From Phellopilus nigrolimitatus (Eukaryota; Basidiomycota; Agaricomycetes; Hymenochaetales; Hymenochaetaceae): 64,000 nt of DNA. The notes beneath the pieces were generated by a model. The model was not told the DNA's origin. It did not search any database and worked only from the letters and a program-made list of their open reading frames with translations. Shown in pieces: positions 37,572 through 49,299 of the stretch. Numbering within the stretch: the stretch's first letter is position 1; each line of letters begins with the position of its first letter. The position numbers and the translations under genes were made by a program. Where the stretch lies: NCBI GenBank assembly GCA_021029095.1, contig JAJOHG010000036.1:268897-332896 (forward strand). The letters are read 5' to 3'.

Positions 37572-39524
37572 TGCGCGGTCCCGGTCATTCCATGGTCTTC
37601 CCCACGTCCCCGGTACATGAGAATCTCTTCCATCGACGGCGGGCGTTGCGCTCCAATTCATTGTAGTTGGAGGAAGCATCGCAGGTCTCTCGTGTGCCTA
37701 CAACCTGCGACAGGCGGGCCATCGCGTTCGTGTGCTTGAGCGCACATCCAACACAAAACATGTACGTGTGTCCTTCGCCGGAAGACTAGTTCAGTCTCCA
37801 AATTTGCTTCCGTCGATATTTTTCAGGGTCTTGGTGGGCTACGTGTCCCACCGAACTTGACGAAACTTCTTTTTCATTGGGGATTGAAGGAAAAAGTGGA
37901 CAAGCTCGGTGTCAAATGTCCACGAATAGATTTTCAAGAAGGTGCGAATCGTCGTTCAGACCAATAATGACCCGAGCTACAAGTCATTCCCATAGGCTAT
38001 ACTGGGGAATACTTGAGCTCCTTAGTGTTCCACGAGGCAATTATGAAGGAGCTGCAAGCAGACTCGTATGGCATGCATGTAAGATCGTTGAAGAAGTCTT
38101 TAATAATACTCTCGAGCTAATGCAGCATTCTTGGTCCATTCAGTACGACGATCTTCGAGATATGATTTTCGACATCGCGGTGAAGTCTGGTGCACGGGTT
38201 GATTTCAATACCGAGGTGGTCGACGTCAATATTCACGAACCTTCGGTCCTGCTTGCATCCGGAGAGCGTCTGTACGCAGACATCATCGTGGGCGCCGATG
38301 GCGCGCAAAGCCTGGTTAGAGAGTACATGACAGGAGGAGAGACGCATGAAGTTGGGCCTTGTACAGGCTTTTCGTACGTTTTGGCTAGTCGCAACTGCAG
38401 CATGTACTAACCAATTTCTCATGAAGATATTCCGTTCCGGTTAAAGAGATGATGAAGGATCCGGAGTTACGCCCAATAATTGAAAAGGACAAAGGAGCGG
38501 TGAGCTCCAAACAATTTGTCGGTGTTTTTGATAAGCTTACCCGTATTTAGTGGCGAGTTTGGACGGGCGGTCGTCGCGCTATTCTTTCATACCGTATTGT
38601 AAGCTCGGATTTCATATGGCTATTGCATATCCAGGTTATCTGATTAGCTATGTTGCAGCGACCAGACGAATACGGAATTCATTTATTATACCCGGATCCG
38701 AAGGCGACTTCAGCCTGGGAGAAAACCGTGAATCTCCAACCTATATTCAAACAGTTTGAAAAATTCGAGACTGCGTGAGTAGTTGGGGTTTACTTACACA
38801 CTTCGCACGACTATTTCTGACATCAAATGTGTCACTCATTACAGATGCCAACGGTTAATAAAGTTACGATCGACGGCTCTGGAAATAAAACATGTAGTCC
38901 AAAAGCCCCTCGAAGACTGGTTTAGTGACGACGGCCGTGTCGTACTTATCGGTGATGCTGTGCATGCCCTAGTTGTGAGTAATTTGCGCGCAGTTTCTCT
39001 GGTATCTCTCAACAATTTCTTCCCTCAAGCCTGGGACTACCCATGGCGCTTCTCTCGCTATAGAAGATGGTGCCGTCCTTGGATCATTGTTCTCCCGCCT
39101 AAAATCCCATGATGGCTCTGAGATCGTCCGTCTATTGTCTGCATTCCAAGAAATCCGTCAGGACCGCTGTTCAGTGATCGCGAAGTCGGAGCTCGAGTCC
39201 GTGTTGCTTGTATCATTGCCGGATGACGACCCGATGCGTGCAGTTCGTGACGCGGGCTTCCGCGCGGGGAGAGATGCGCATGCATTGGACTGGGACGACA
39301 TCGGCGAAGACTCTCTCTCAAGTGCATGGGAGGATTTTAAAATGTCGTTCGGGTATGAAGCGTATGATGCCGCGGACGATTGGTGGGTCGATTGGGGAGT
39401 GATGCGCGAAAGGATGGCGGCCTCGATCAGAAGGGATGAGGCAAGGGATGGCAGAGCTCCTACGTCCGGCGGGCTAAGCTTACCGCAAGGACTTACTACG
39501 ACAGCAAGAGGAACTCCACGATGA
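37572..39524 (+). CDS. FAD-dependent monooxygenase (salicylate hydroxylase-like), copy 1, one-base frame break
   Basis: A group A flavin monooxygenase that would hydroxylate or epoxidise a small molecule with NAD(P)H and O2. Visible in order: a conserved leader ending PVHENLFHRR, the FAD Rossmann motif IVVGGSIAGLSCAYNLRQAG, LRVPPNLTKLLFHWGL, the ADIIVGADGAQS strand (DG motif), VWTGGRRAIL and the second FAD site GRVVLIGDAVHAL with PGTTHGASLAIEDGAVLGSL. A distinctive C-terminal GYEAYDAADDWWVDWGVM ends at 39524. Seven or more introns. Between HRR and IVVGG there are 17 bases where the paralogue at 47305-49299 has 18, so the frame breaks around 37635-37642. Either the gene is damaged or one base is missing from the assembly. 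Confidence 0.8.
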
Positions 39525-42421
39525 AGGTGGCATTTGCTAGCTGCTGCTTTATGCTTATTTTACTACGTCATCGTCAGGAGTTTTTTTTTAACGCTGCTCA
39601 CCGGCAGCGTTGCCTTTTTCCTGGTATTTATCTTGCATTGCGTCCGCGAATGCTCCACATCGTAACCCACGGTAAATGTTAGATCTCGTTATTTCAGCTA
39701 TGGATGGATTAATTCAATGGCATGGCCCTAGTTTGTGTACGCAGAGTATATACCTTTTTCTAAATATTTTTTATAAAATAGGAATTACGTTTGGCTGATG
39801 ATGAATCGTCGGAGGTCTGGCAAGTCTCATCTTAAATTACAACATAAGTCTGATATAGCATGTATAGAACATTTTGTAAAGTCTGCAGCATGAGAGCCGT
39901 ATCGGAGCGTAGGTAGGCCTCCTCGAGCCTCATTAACATTATGATAAGGCCTTGTCGTCCGGAGGGTGGCGTCACGTTCCTCCGTCGTTGTCTTTACTGT
40001 TGCACATGAGACGAAGCGTAGGAACCGCGATGACTACATATACATCGAAGCCCCATCTTTCCCTCGCTGAGCGCTGGACTTCCATACCAGATCTTATTAG
40101 GCGTGCTAGCGAGCGCGATGTCCGTTTCGGAGGCGCCGATATTGCAGCCGGCCACTCGTTTTTCCAGACGATCCGGAGAGTCTACGTACATGTTATTACT
40201 ATCATACTACATGTAGTATGTAACTCTCAGATGCAGGCATTCTTAGGTCTTTAGTCATATATAAAACTCTTGTTTTATTCCCGTCTATCATAGAATCCTA
40301 CCTAAGTGGCAGAAGATTTATGACCGAGCAATACCCGTGTTAATTTGCTTTTCGTATCTGGTCCTCCCTCAACAAGCAAATCTGACGGCCGAAAATACTG
40401 CACGTACGCGGATATGTATTTCAAGATATATCGTTTTGGAGGAGAGCTGCCTTTGCTCCGAACTCCGAGTCCGTTTGGTGAACGAAGTCCACATATGCAA
40501 ACAGAAATGCTGAGCACGCCAATGTTCTGGTCGGCGTGGTACTGCCACGAGGTGAGGTCGAGTTCACCTTGAGGTAATCAGTCAGCGCAGCGACTGACCT
40601 CGAGGTGACTTCCCGTAGGCGCTTAATGCGCAGTATATACTATTTTGACTACCAAATCGAGACTAAACGAGGTCGAGTAAAGTCTAATTACCACCGTGTA
40701 TTTCACATTAGGCAATTCTGATGGCTACGTGGTCGCATCATTACTACATTTGAACATATTTGTTCTCGGCCACTTCGGCATTGTCACGGATGGCAACGAG
40801 CTCATATTTTAATGAGGTTTGCTACGGGGATATGAGCAAGATAGAAGAACGTGTCAAAAACATCGCGGTCATGTAAAACCTCCGGTTTAGAGTAGCTTTG
40901 CGATAATAAGCATGCGGGAAGTCACCCATTGGCGATTTGGGCTAACAGCGCGAGTACTGCGCAACCGCAGTACAAGCCCTTCTGGTCTCAAGTCGTCCAT
41001 TGCATGCAAAAAAGTGCTTTGGTTTTATTGCTACAAACTCAACAATTTGAGTCTACTTTCATCGCGGCAATATATAACTTACATATTCGGATAACTTTGA
41101 GAGATTCTTGAAAACTTAGCATGGTTGGTCTTCGGTCATTTCTTCATAGAACATCCACCTCAAGTTCGCTAAGGCACTTTTTATCTTATCCCAAGACCAT
41201 GTGCTTCAGATGCGTTTCTTAAACCAAAGGTATCCTGAGATACCTCAAGGTACCTATAATATGTTGTCAAGGTGAGTCGTTTCCACCTCGAGGTAACCTC
41301 ACTTCGCGGCAGCACTATGCCCGTCCCGCGGAGGCTGAACTTATCGTAAGCAGATGTATTTCAGACCTCACACCAAATACATATTTTGGGGGATACTGCA
41401 TGAAATGGTTCTACGAACTGACCGCAAGGGGAAAAAAAAGGTTTACAACACAATTCGTTAATAGCATGTTGCACGACTTGGAATTCTTCCGAACTTCCCA
41501 AGCTTGCCGTGACGCGGCGCTCAATTACTGTTTTTTTAGAAGGAAGCACCGGCTAATAATACAGAAAAAAAAAAGCTATGAGTAAACTGATATTGAACGT
41601 GATTGCTTATGTAATTCTCGCGCGTTTTACCGTGTCGATCAGACTGGGAGCACGTCTTTCAGAAACTTGTGTGCTAGGAGCTGAAGACTATGCACAGGCT
41701 ATAGGACACTTGGAAAAGTATATTGCTCTTAGTCTGATTCTTAACAGGATGCTCTCGTTGAAAGTATTCTGGCCGTGGCAATCTTGAGCTCAATTTGGCC
41801 ACCGCATGGTGATGCGATGCAATAAATCTCAAGCAGCGAAAAGGCCAGCGTTTGCAGCATGATTACTTACAGCCATGTATCTCATTAGTGGACCCGCGGC
41901 GATTACTGGATATCTCACCAGGTCCATTTCCGTTTTAAAACATCCTAAAAGTTCTCCAGCCATCACTTTATCAGCATCTGCGGCTTTATAGGCCCAATCG
42001 CAGGGACACAGCGATCTACAAACAACATTGCGCGCGCGCGGTCAGATGGCTTACATATTGGTGAGTACCGTATACATGAGCCATGATGCCTCGAGGCATT
42101 GCAGTGAGCTGCCCAGGTTTGAAAGTGTATCCCCAGGCTCATGGCTGTTAGCCGACCCATACATCTAGTCTATGTTTTCTTGATCCCATCTAAACACTAG
42201 GGAACAAATCAAGCATAGTTGGGCGTCAAGAGCTGCTTTCACGGAGTTCGGGTTCGGGGCGATCGCAGAGCAAACGTAATGCCGGCACTGACTGCCTGTA
42301 CTCCGACCACACGTACCTATCCTTATGTCGTCGTAACTAACCCAGTTCTGTGGCGACTTCTGAGATCTGATCTCACCCTGAGCGACAGGAGCAGCGCGCA
42401 GAAGCGGACCACGTCTGGCTC
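39525..42421. other. Spacer with possible small inverted-repeat element
   Basis: About 2.9 kb between FMO copy 1 and UbiA copy 2. No gene recognised. It contains the imperfect inverted-repeat pair listed separately and several CCTCGAGGT / TACCTCAAGGTA blocks. Confidence 0.35.
40541..41314. mobile_element. Candidate non-autonomous element with imperfect terminal inverted repeats
   Basis: ACTGCCACGAGGTGAGGT near 40541-40558 faces its near complement ACCTCACTTCGCGGCAGC near 41297-41314, with three mismatches in 18 bases. Both ends also carry CTCGAGGT or CTTGAGGT blocks just inside. The interior (about 0.77 kb) has no transposase. I could not define a clean target-site duplication, so this remains a candidate MITE. 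Confidence 0.3.
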
Positions 42422-42428
42422 TATAAAA
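42422..42428 (+). promoter_or_regulatory. TATA box of the second UbiA-like gene
   Basis: TATAAAA stands 60 bases before the ATG at 42488, a typical core-promoter spacing. Confidence 0.5.
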
Positions 42429-42487
42429 TCCCGTATGTTATAATGAAATACTGCAGAGCCCACTCCTTGTAAAATTCTCCAGTCGCC

Positions 42488-43547
42488 ATGTTCGCCACTT
42501 CGCGGAGCGCGCCGTCGCAGCTCATGTACCATCTTTGGACGCTATTCTTGTTCACGAAGTCCGATTTCAAGACGACGCTGCTTCCCATCGTGAGTCCATT
42601 TGCCTCACATCCTTGTCCTTTGCTTATACTTTTCATACAGTCGTCTTTTGCTACGGCGGCCGCTCCTTTGGCGAACAACTATCGGCTCCCACACATTCTT
42701 CTGTGGATCTGGCTGCACTTGCTCCAGTTCAACGTCTCTAATCAGAGCCTGAGACCAGAAGAGGATGAGCACAACAAGAGCTGGCGGCCTATCCCCGCCA
42801 AGCGAATCTCACATGAGGACGCACTCACACTTCGCTGGGTTTTGCTACCACTTTGCGTTGCGCTCTCAGCGTGTTACAGCATAGAGACGGTGTACGCAAG
42901 CATCGCCCTTAGCGTGTTTACCTACGTCTATGACGATCTTGGATTTTCCGGTGGGCATTGGTTCGGTCGCAACGCTGTCAATGCGCTGGGAGTTGGATCT
43001 TTTGAAGTCGGGGCGTGTCTTGTAGCTGGTACGTGACATGAACTACCAGAAATATATCCTCTCATCAATGAACACTTGCTCTCCAGGTTCAAATCGTCAT
43101 GCACTCGACAAAGTCGCGATCATGTCTATCTTGTGTAGTGCGGGAATTGTGATAACCACATTCCAGGCGCAGGACTTCAAGGATACCGAAGGCGACCGTT
43201 TGATAGGTCGAAAGACCCTTCCAATCGTCGCCCCCTCTATCGCACGTCCTATGCTCCTATTCGCTCTGTCCGCATGGTCCATCGTACTCAGCGTCCTGTG
43301 CCAACTGGGCATCGTCGCATCCGCCGTTTTCAATATACTTGCTCTCGCGGTTGGCATGAGCTTCGTTACGTTCCACACCATTAAAGCCGATCAAAGAAGT
43401 TATTATCTTTATAATGTCAGTCATTGTTCATCCTGCTCGTTGAATGTGCTAATGCCTTGGAACTGTCTTTTCGTTCAGGTTTGGCTTTCTGTCGCAAACG
43501 TGCTTCCTGCATGCCTGCGACTGATTGCAGCGGCACCGGTTGCCTAA
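42488..43547 (+). CDS. UbiA-superfamily membrane prenyltransferase/terpene cyclase-like, copy 2
   Basis: Paralogue of the gene at 34543, with the same four-exon layout and the same intron phases. The start at 42488 gives MFATSRSAPSQLMYHLWTLF and then LFTKSDFKTTLLPI before the first intron. The first motif reads LQFNVSNQ then PEEDEHNKSWRPIPAKRI, the middle helix GHWFGRNAVNALGVGSFEVG, and the second motif QAQDFKDTEGDRLIGRKTLP. It ends ACLRLIAAAPVA at 43547. It keeps the tryptophan of the N-K-x-W-R-P signature that copy 1 replaces with glutamate, so it looks like the more conventional copy. No N-terminal extension like that of copy 1 is present. No frame break was found. Probably an isoprenoid-diphosphate-using enzyme; whether it transfers to an aromatic acceptor or cyclises is not visible. 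Confidence 0.8.
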
Positions 43548-44193
43548 CGTATCAGCGTAGCAATCCGTTCCTCTAAACGATAGTCAGGGATATTTCTTTC
43601 CTACCTCTTTTCATCTCTTCCCTTCGATTTCTCTGTTGTCTTCTAACTACCACTTCCTTGTTCACAACTGCAACCCTTCTTGCTGCGACCTTGCTTTCGT
43701 GCTCATTCGTCTCATCTGTCCTCGTAATGCCTGATACCTGTAACGATCATCATGTCTGTTCGCCACGTCTGTAGTCTAGCGCTTTGCATTGTCTGTTGTA
43801 AGCTTTAGGCTGCTATAACTCGCGTTTTCCTCTCCGTTTGAATGCGGAACTACAACTTGAAGTCCTGAATCAGAAGTACTCGATGCCGAGTTATCAATTG
43901 TCCACATAACTGTTTTAAAACGGACGGGACCGAGGCTGAAGCTAGATCGAATTAAGTCGTAAGGAAGCTAGCTAGTGCAACTTGCCGGCGGTCTCACACT
44001 TGCGGTTGAGAATCTGTAGGCGGATATATTTTTTTCGCGAAGTTTGGCTATCTTTTACTTATTTAAGGTTACCACGCAGAAAGTAACAAATTGGAGCTCC
44101 GCAATTTGCATGTACCGAGTTTCAATACGTAATCATGATTACGCAGAGGTGATCTACGTACTTACGATCGTCACTCTAAGAGTGAGACACTAC

Positions 44194-46348
44194 ATGGCCT
44201 CGTACATCCAACATTTGTGGCTATCTACTGCCATTTGTATCATACTCGGCGCTGCGTTTTTTATTAAAAAACGACGGAAGTCTGAAATCTTACCCTTTCC
44301 TCCTGGACCGAGTCCATGGCCTCTCCTTGGAAACTTGCTCGATATGCCTAGAACACGTGAATGGGAGACCATAACCGAGTGGTCTCGCATCTACGGTACT
44401 GTCTGTAGTTTTTACTGTAGTTTGTCTCTCACACTTCTTAATATAGGTGAGGTTGTGCACGTCAAAGTCTTTGGGCAGCACATCATTTTCGTAAATACGC
44501 CTGAGGCCGCAGACGAGCTTTTCGAAAAGCGTTCTGCGGTATACTCTGATAGGCCTCGATCCACACTTATAAATGATCTGTAAGTGACCATCTTCCCTTG
44601 TTGTTCTCCGACGTTCATGCTGCATTAGCATGGGCCACGGGGAATGGAACTTTGCCTTCTTTCCATACGGCGAAACTTGGCGTGCCTACAGGCGACTATT
44701 TATGAGCAAATTTGGACCGAATTCTGCTCATCTTTATAGGCCGGTACAAGAGTTTGTCACTCATCAGCTCTTGAAGCGCCTTCTCATTGCACCCGAGAAC
44801 TTCCTGGATCACTTACGACTGTGCGTCGTCCATCTTACGGATTCCGCTGTCGTTGACAGTCATATTATAGGCACGCGGGACAACTGATCATGAAATACAC
44901 ATACGGCATAGACGTCACTTCGTGCGAAGACCGCTATGTCCACGTCGGAGAAGCTGTTATGCATTCTATCTCCGAGGCCGCGAAGCCAGGATACTCGCTC
45001 GTCGACGCATTCCCTTTCTGTGAGAACGAATAGTACCAAATTTCTCCTCCCGCGGTGTCACTCACTGGAGTAGTTCTTAAGCTTCTCCCCGAATGGATCC
45101 CGGGTGCATCCCACAAACGGCGGGCAAGAGAGTGGGCACAGGTTGCTCACGAAATGCGATGGGCGCCTTTTCTAGATGCCCGAAATCGTTTGGTGTGTAC
45201 AATAATTCAAAGTCGATATGAATTCAGAGAAGTTGTGTTATTTAAGTTCGGTTTCAGAGCGAGGGGAAGAGCGAGGCTTCTCCATCGTTTGTATCAAACT
45301 GTTTGGAAGAACTAGGACCAGAGTCAGAAAGAATGATACTTGACTGTGCTGCTTTAGCGTACGGAGGTAAGTGTGATTTTTATTTATTCCTTCCACCGTA
45401 CCTTCTTAGATAACTCTTTGTGCAGGAGGGTCAGACACAGTGAGTCGACTAGTGGCTTTGAATTTGCTGAAACGTTAAACCTGTTTAAAGACTGTTGTGG
45501 CCTTTGAGGCCCTCATTCTTGCGATGGTTCTCTATCCGGAATGCCAAAAGAAAGCCCAGCTGGAAATTGACACGATCGTCGGTTCGTCTCGCCTTCCAAC
45601 GTTCGCCGACAAGTCCTTTATGCCGTACGTCACTGCAATCACGAAGGAAGTTGTCCGATGGCACACCGTCACTCCTCAAGGAAAGCTTGTCTGCTCTACC
45701 CCTGACTCATATATACTTAACTGAGGCGTGTAGGGTTGCCGCATAGCCTCGCTGTCGACGACGTGTATAATGGATACCTTATTACCGCAGGTTCTATTGT
45801 AGTCGGAAACGTCTGGTGCGAAATGACCGCCTTTCATTTTTCAAGTAAATAATGATCTTGCTGCAGGGGGAATCTACATAATCCTGACGTGTACCCAGAC
45901 CCGATGAAATTTATACCGGAGCGATTTATCGACGCCGAAGGAAAATTTAGCTGTGCGACAAACGACCCCGCTAGGTTTCTCTTTGGTTTTGGAAGACGGT
46001 AAGCGCGATTTTGCACTCCCTCCACTCTGTCTATAGCTAGTATGTGTTTTTTTTTTGCAGGGTCTGCGGAGGCAGGCAATTTGCTGAAGACATTCTATGG
46101 ATTACCGCTGCTCAGACACTCTCAGCTTTTAACATTAATCCAGCTGTCGATAGTTCAGGGAATACAATAATCCCCTCGACGGATTGCACGTCTGGTTTAG
46201 TATCGTAAGTCATTCCGCCTCAAAACTTTCATCATAACTAACAATTATATCAAGCCATCCTGTGCCCTTCAAGTGCAATATCACTCCTCGGTCTGAGGAA
46301 GCCACCCTTTTTATTCAACAATCTGACGATACTGGCCTCAGTAAATGA
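44194..46348 (+). CDS. Cytochrome P450 monooxygenase
   Basis: An ER-anchored P450. Start at 44194: [20 protein letters not shown] is the membrane anchor, followed by the basic KKRRKS and the proline hinge [14 protein letters not shown]. The C-helix reads [11 protein letters not shown], the I-helix AYGGGSDTT, the ExxR motif ITKEVVRWH, the PERF region MKFIPERF and the heme loop FGFGRRVCGG with the cysteine ligand. The C-terminus ends [10 protein letters not shown] at 46348. About ten introns. The intron after VTPQ (45681-45733) would need the donor CAAG/GAAAGC, that is GA in place of GT, to keep the frame into [11 protein letters not shown]; the nearest GT donor shifts the frame. The gene is downstream of UbiA copy 2 on the same strand and is the natural oxidase for its product. 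CYP family not assigned. Confidence 0.85.
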
Positions 46349-47304
46349 ATTGTCGTACTTGCTATACTGGCACTTTTGTCTTTTTACTGGCACTTTTATC
46401 TTTTTTCTCTCCGGTGCTCCAGCTTGCTCTCCAAAATTCTTCCAGTCGCTGTATTGCTTGAACTCTATGCCGCCCGCCAACGTCTTTGCTATCTTCGATT
46501 TTTTTTCCCTTCCTTCTTTTCCATGTTGTAGTCTACCGTGATGGAGGTATTGAATAACGAATTGTGTACTCCTGCTCCTGCTACGTGTATGTACTATTAA
46601 GTAATAGCATATCATACCGTTCCTTAATCCTGTTACTTTCCGACTCTCGAAACTTAGTCATACATACTCAGGGCACCATTTCCACACTATACGTCACGCG
46701 ATTCCTCGACGCCACGAAGAAGCAGAAGCATGCTAGTACTACGCCCTTAGTTTCGAGTGCATAAGAACGTGTAGATAAGAAATTTTTCGAGATCGCTCCG
46801 TATAACGTCCGGAATCAATTATGTATTAAATTCGTGGGGTCGAGGCTGACGCGTGTTTTGGTCGCGTTTTCAGACGCTCCTTGTTCCAGTTCTGGCCTCT
46901 GCCGAGTCCGAGGCGATGGCGGGAAGATTGTATGTGCATACACCCCAGGATTCTATTGATTCATAGACGCTCGATCTCAGAATCACCGATGTATGGCCCC
47001 TGAAGGCGGATAGTGAGCAGCGAGCTTGAATGCTGTGCACTGCGTGCCGAAGCTCTTGCTGATCAGTGATAGGATGATTTCGGCGAAACATGCGCTTTGA
47101 TCAAGAATAATGACAGGCTATTGAATAAACAATATATCTGGTTAGAGAAAAAAAAAAAAAAGGCTTAAAACACAACATATAGAGGTGACGAGATGATGAT
47201 GAAGATACAGTCAAAAGGTGTCCGACAACTCGAGGTCGAACTAATACACGAAGAAAGTCCTTGAACCCTTGAATGGAGAGAAACTGTTGATCTATGCGCC
47301 TGAC

Positions 47305-49299
47305 CTATGGCAGGGTACGATCGCTCAGGGTGGTCACGGTGTGCGTTTTCAAACCGTCGATAGGCGTTCGATCCGGACGCCCAACAGGTGTCTTACTGCG
47401 CGCTGCTGTCATTCTTTCCTGTAACACACCCCAGTCGACCCACCAGTCGTCCGCGGCGTCGTATGCCTCGTAGCCGAACGAGCCGCGGTACTCCTCCCAT
47501 CGGCCGCGCAGCACCTCCTCCTCTGTACTCTTCCAATCAAGACTCTGCTGTGCACGCAGCACGCGAAAGCCTTCGTCACGCGCCTCTCGCGACGGACCCA
47601 CATCCAGCACGGAGAACGCGACGTAGTCCGCCTCGGATGCGATCGTCGTCTGCGCGCGCTCCTGCCGCACTTCCTGGTATGCTTTGAGGAGCCGCAGAAT
47701 TTCTTCGGGGCCACGCGACTGTAAGCGCGAGAAGAGGCTACCGAGCACCGCACCGTCTTCCATTGCAAGTGCAGCTCCATGCAAAGAAGGAGGCTAGATA
47801 GAAGAGTGAGAAGAGGAGAGCGGATTGAGGCATGTAGACATACGACGGCTGCGTGAATCGAATCACCGACGAGGACAATTTTCCCGTCGTCAGAATGCCA
47901 ATTTTCGATGGGATCTAATATAACATGTTGTGTCTCGATGGCACAAGTTCCGAGGGCGAGAAGGCGTTGTACTCTGCAATGTGAGACAGATTAGCTTTCT
48001 TGCGTATTTTCGATTTTCGATTGGGGCGCAGCACCTGTCTTCGAATTCCGACATATCGAGTTTTGATAATGGTTCGATTTCCTCATGACTCGGTGGCGCA
48101 TCTTCGTCCGACTGAACAATTTGCACGAGGTATTCATCTGGTTGCTGATTCAAAGAATGAACTACTAGATCACGACAAACCAAAAGAGGTATAAATACGT
48201 ACGACTAGGTAACAGAGCGCACAGCGGCTACTTCCCGTCCACACCGACCACTTTTAACAGCGTAGACAATCAGGATGACGAAGCGGCATTTCGTGATAAT
48301 AAGACTCACTGCTCCGTCTTCCACAAGAGAACTCAATTGTGGATCTTCTCTCATAGCCTTCGCGGAGACCATGAAGCTTTAAGCATTAGACGTTAGCCGT
48401 CGGTTAATTATTGTCCTTCTGCAGATCAGAACCACCAGCTACTCACCTATACGTGGTGTAAGGGCCAATGCTGTGTTTCTCCTTTCGACCCACAAGACGC
48501 TCTCGAGTGAGACTGAACCGGCCGTCTGCACCCACGACCATGTCCGCGCGCAGCCTTTCGCCATCATTCAGAAGGACCGAGGGTAGCAGAAACATCCACA
48601 TCGACGACACTGACGTTGTAGTCTATTTGCACGCCCGAGCGGGTGGCAAGTTCTCGGATCATATTATAGAGATCGGTGTACTGTCAAGAAGAGAAGAGAA
48701 GCCACATCAAAGTTATAAGTTAGAGTTCGCTTATTTAAGATTGTCGAGAACGAGGAGAACGCACATGCATCGCGTACATATCCGCCTGCAGCTCCTTCAT
48801 CAGCGCATCGTGGTTTACGAGCGAGCTTTGGTGGTTCCCGGTCTCCCCTGGTACGTTTCGGATTCGTTGGACTACACTTGACTTCAGAACGAAGGAAACG
48901 CACCTTCGAGGAAATCAACACGTGGACACCGGGTTGCTTTTTGTCTCAGCTGCGTTCCCAGACCCCAGTGCTGTAAAAGCTTTGACATGTTCGGCGGGAT
49001 ACGCAGGGCGCGATCCGTCTGGTTGTTCACGAATTGCACTAAACATTGCGGAAAGCAAGACGACAGGGGTAGATACTTACTTTTAGCTCCCTATTTGACC
49101 GTTCCACCACGCGCACATTGTGTCCTGCCTGCCTCAAGTTGTATGCTGCCGACAGCCCGCTTATGCTCCCGCCTACGACAATGATATCGAGCGATACGGC
49201 TGCACGGCGGTGGAACAGATTCTCGTGGACCGGAGTGGCAGGAAACGGCATCGAGGTTGGGCGACCGACGCGCGGCCTGCCATAGCCATAGGATGTCAT
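47305..49299 (-). CDS. FAD-dependent monooxygenase (salicylate hydroxylase-like), copy 2, one-base frame break
   Basis: Paralogue of the gene at 37572, on the opposite strand and convergent with the P450. The start at 49299 gives MTSYGYGRPRVGRPTSMPFP, the shared leader TPVHENLFHRR and the FAD motif IIVVGGSISGLSAAYNLRQA. Then LRIPPNMSKLLQHWGL, LRADMVVGADGRFSLTRE, GKIVLVGDSIHAAV and HGAALAMEDGAVLGSLFSRL. It shares the family-specific GYEAYDAADDWWVDWGVL and ends at 47305. Compared with copy 1 the segment after VWTG differs, with an insertion around LNQQPDEYLVQIV. One extra base near 48584 (between VVDVDVSA and PSVLLNDGERL) breaks the frame. As for copy 1, this could be real decay or an assembly error. 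Confidence 0.8.

Noticed and set aside
34543..43547. UbiA-like genes as COQ2 (ubiquinone synthesis)
   Set aside because: The first motif lacks NDxxDxxxD, there is no mitochondrial presequence and two copies sit next to FMO and P450 genes.
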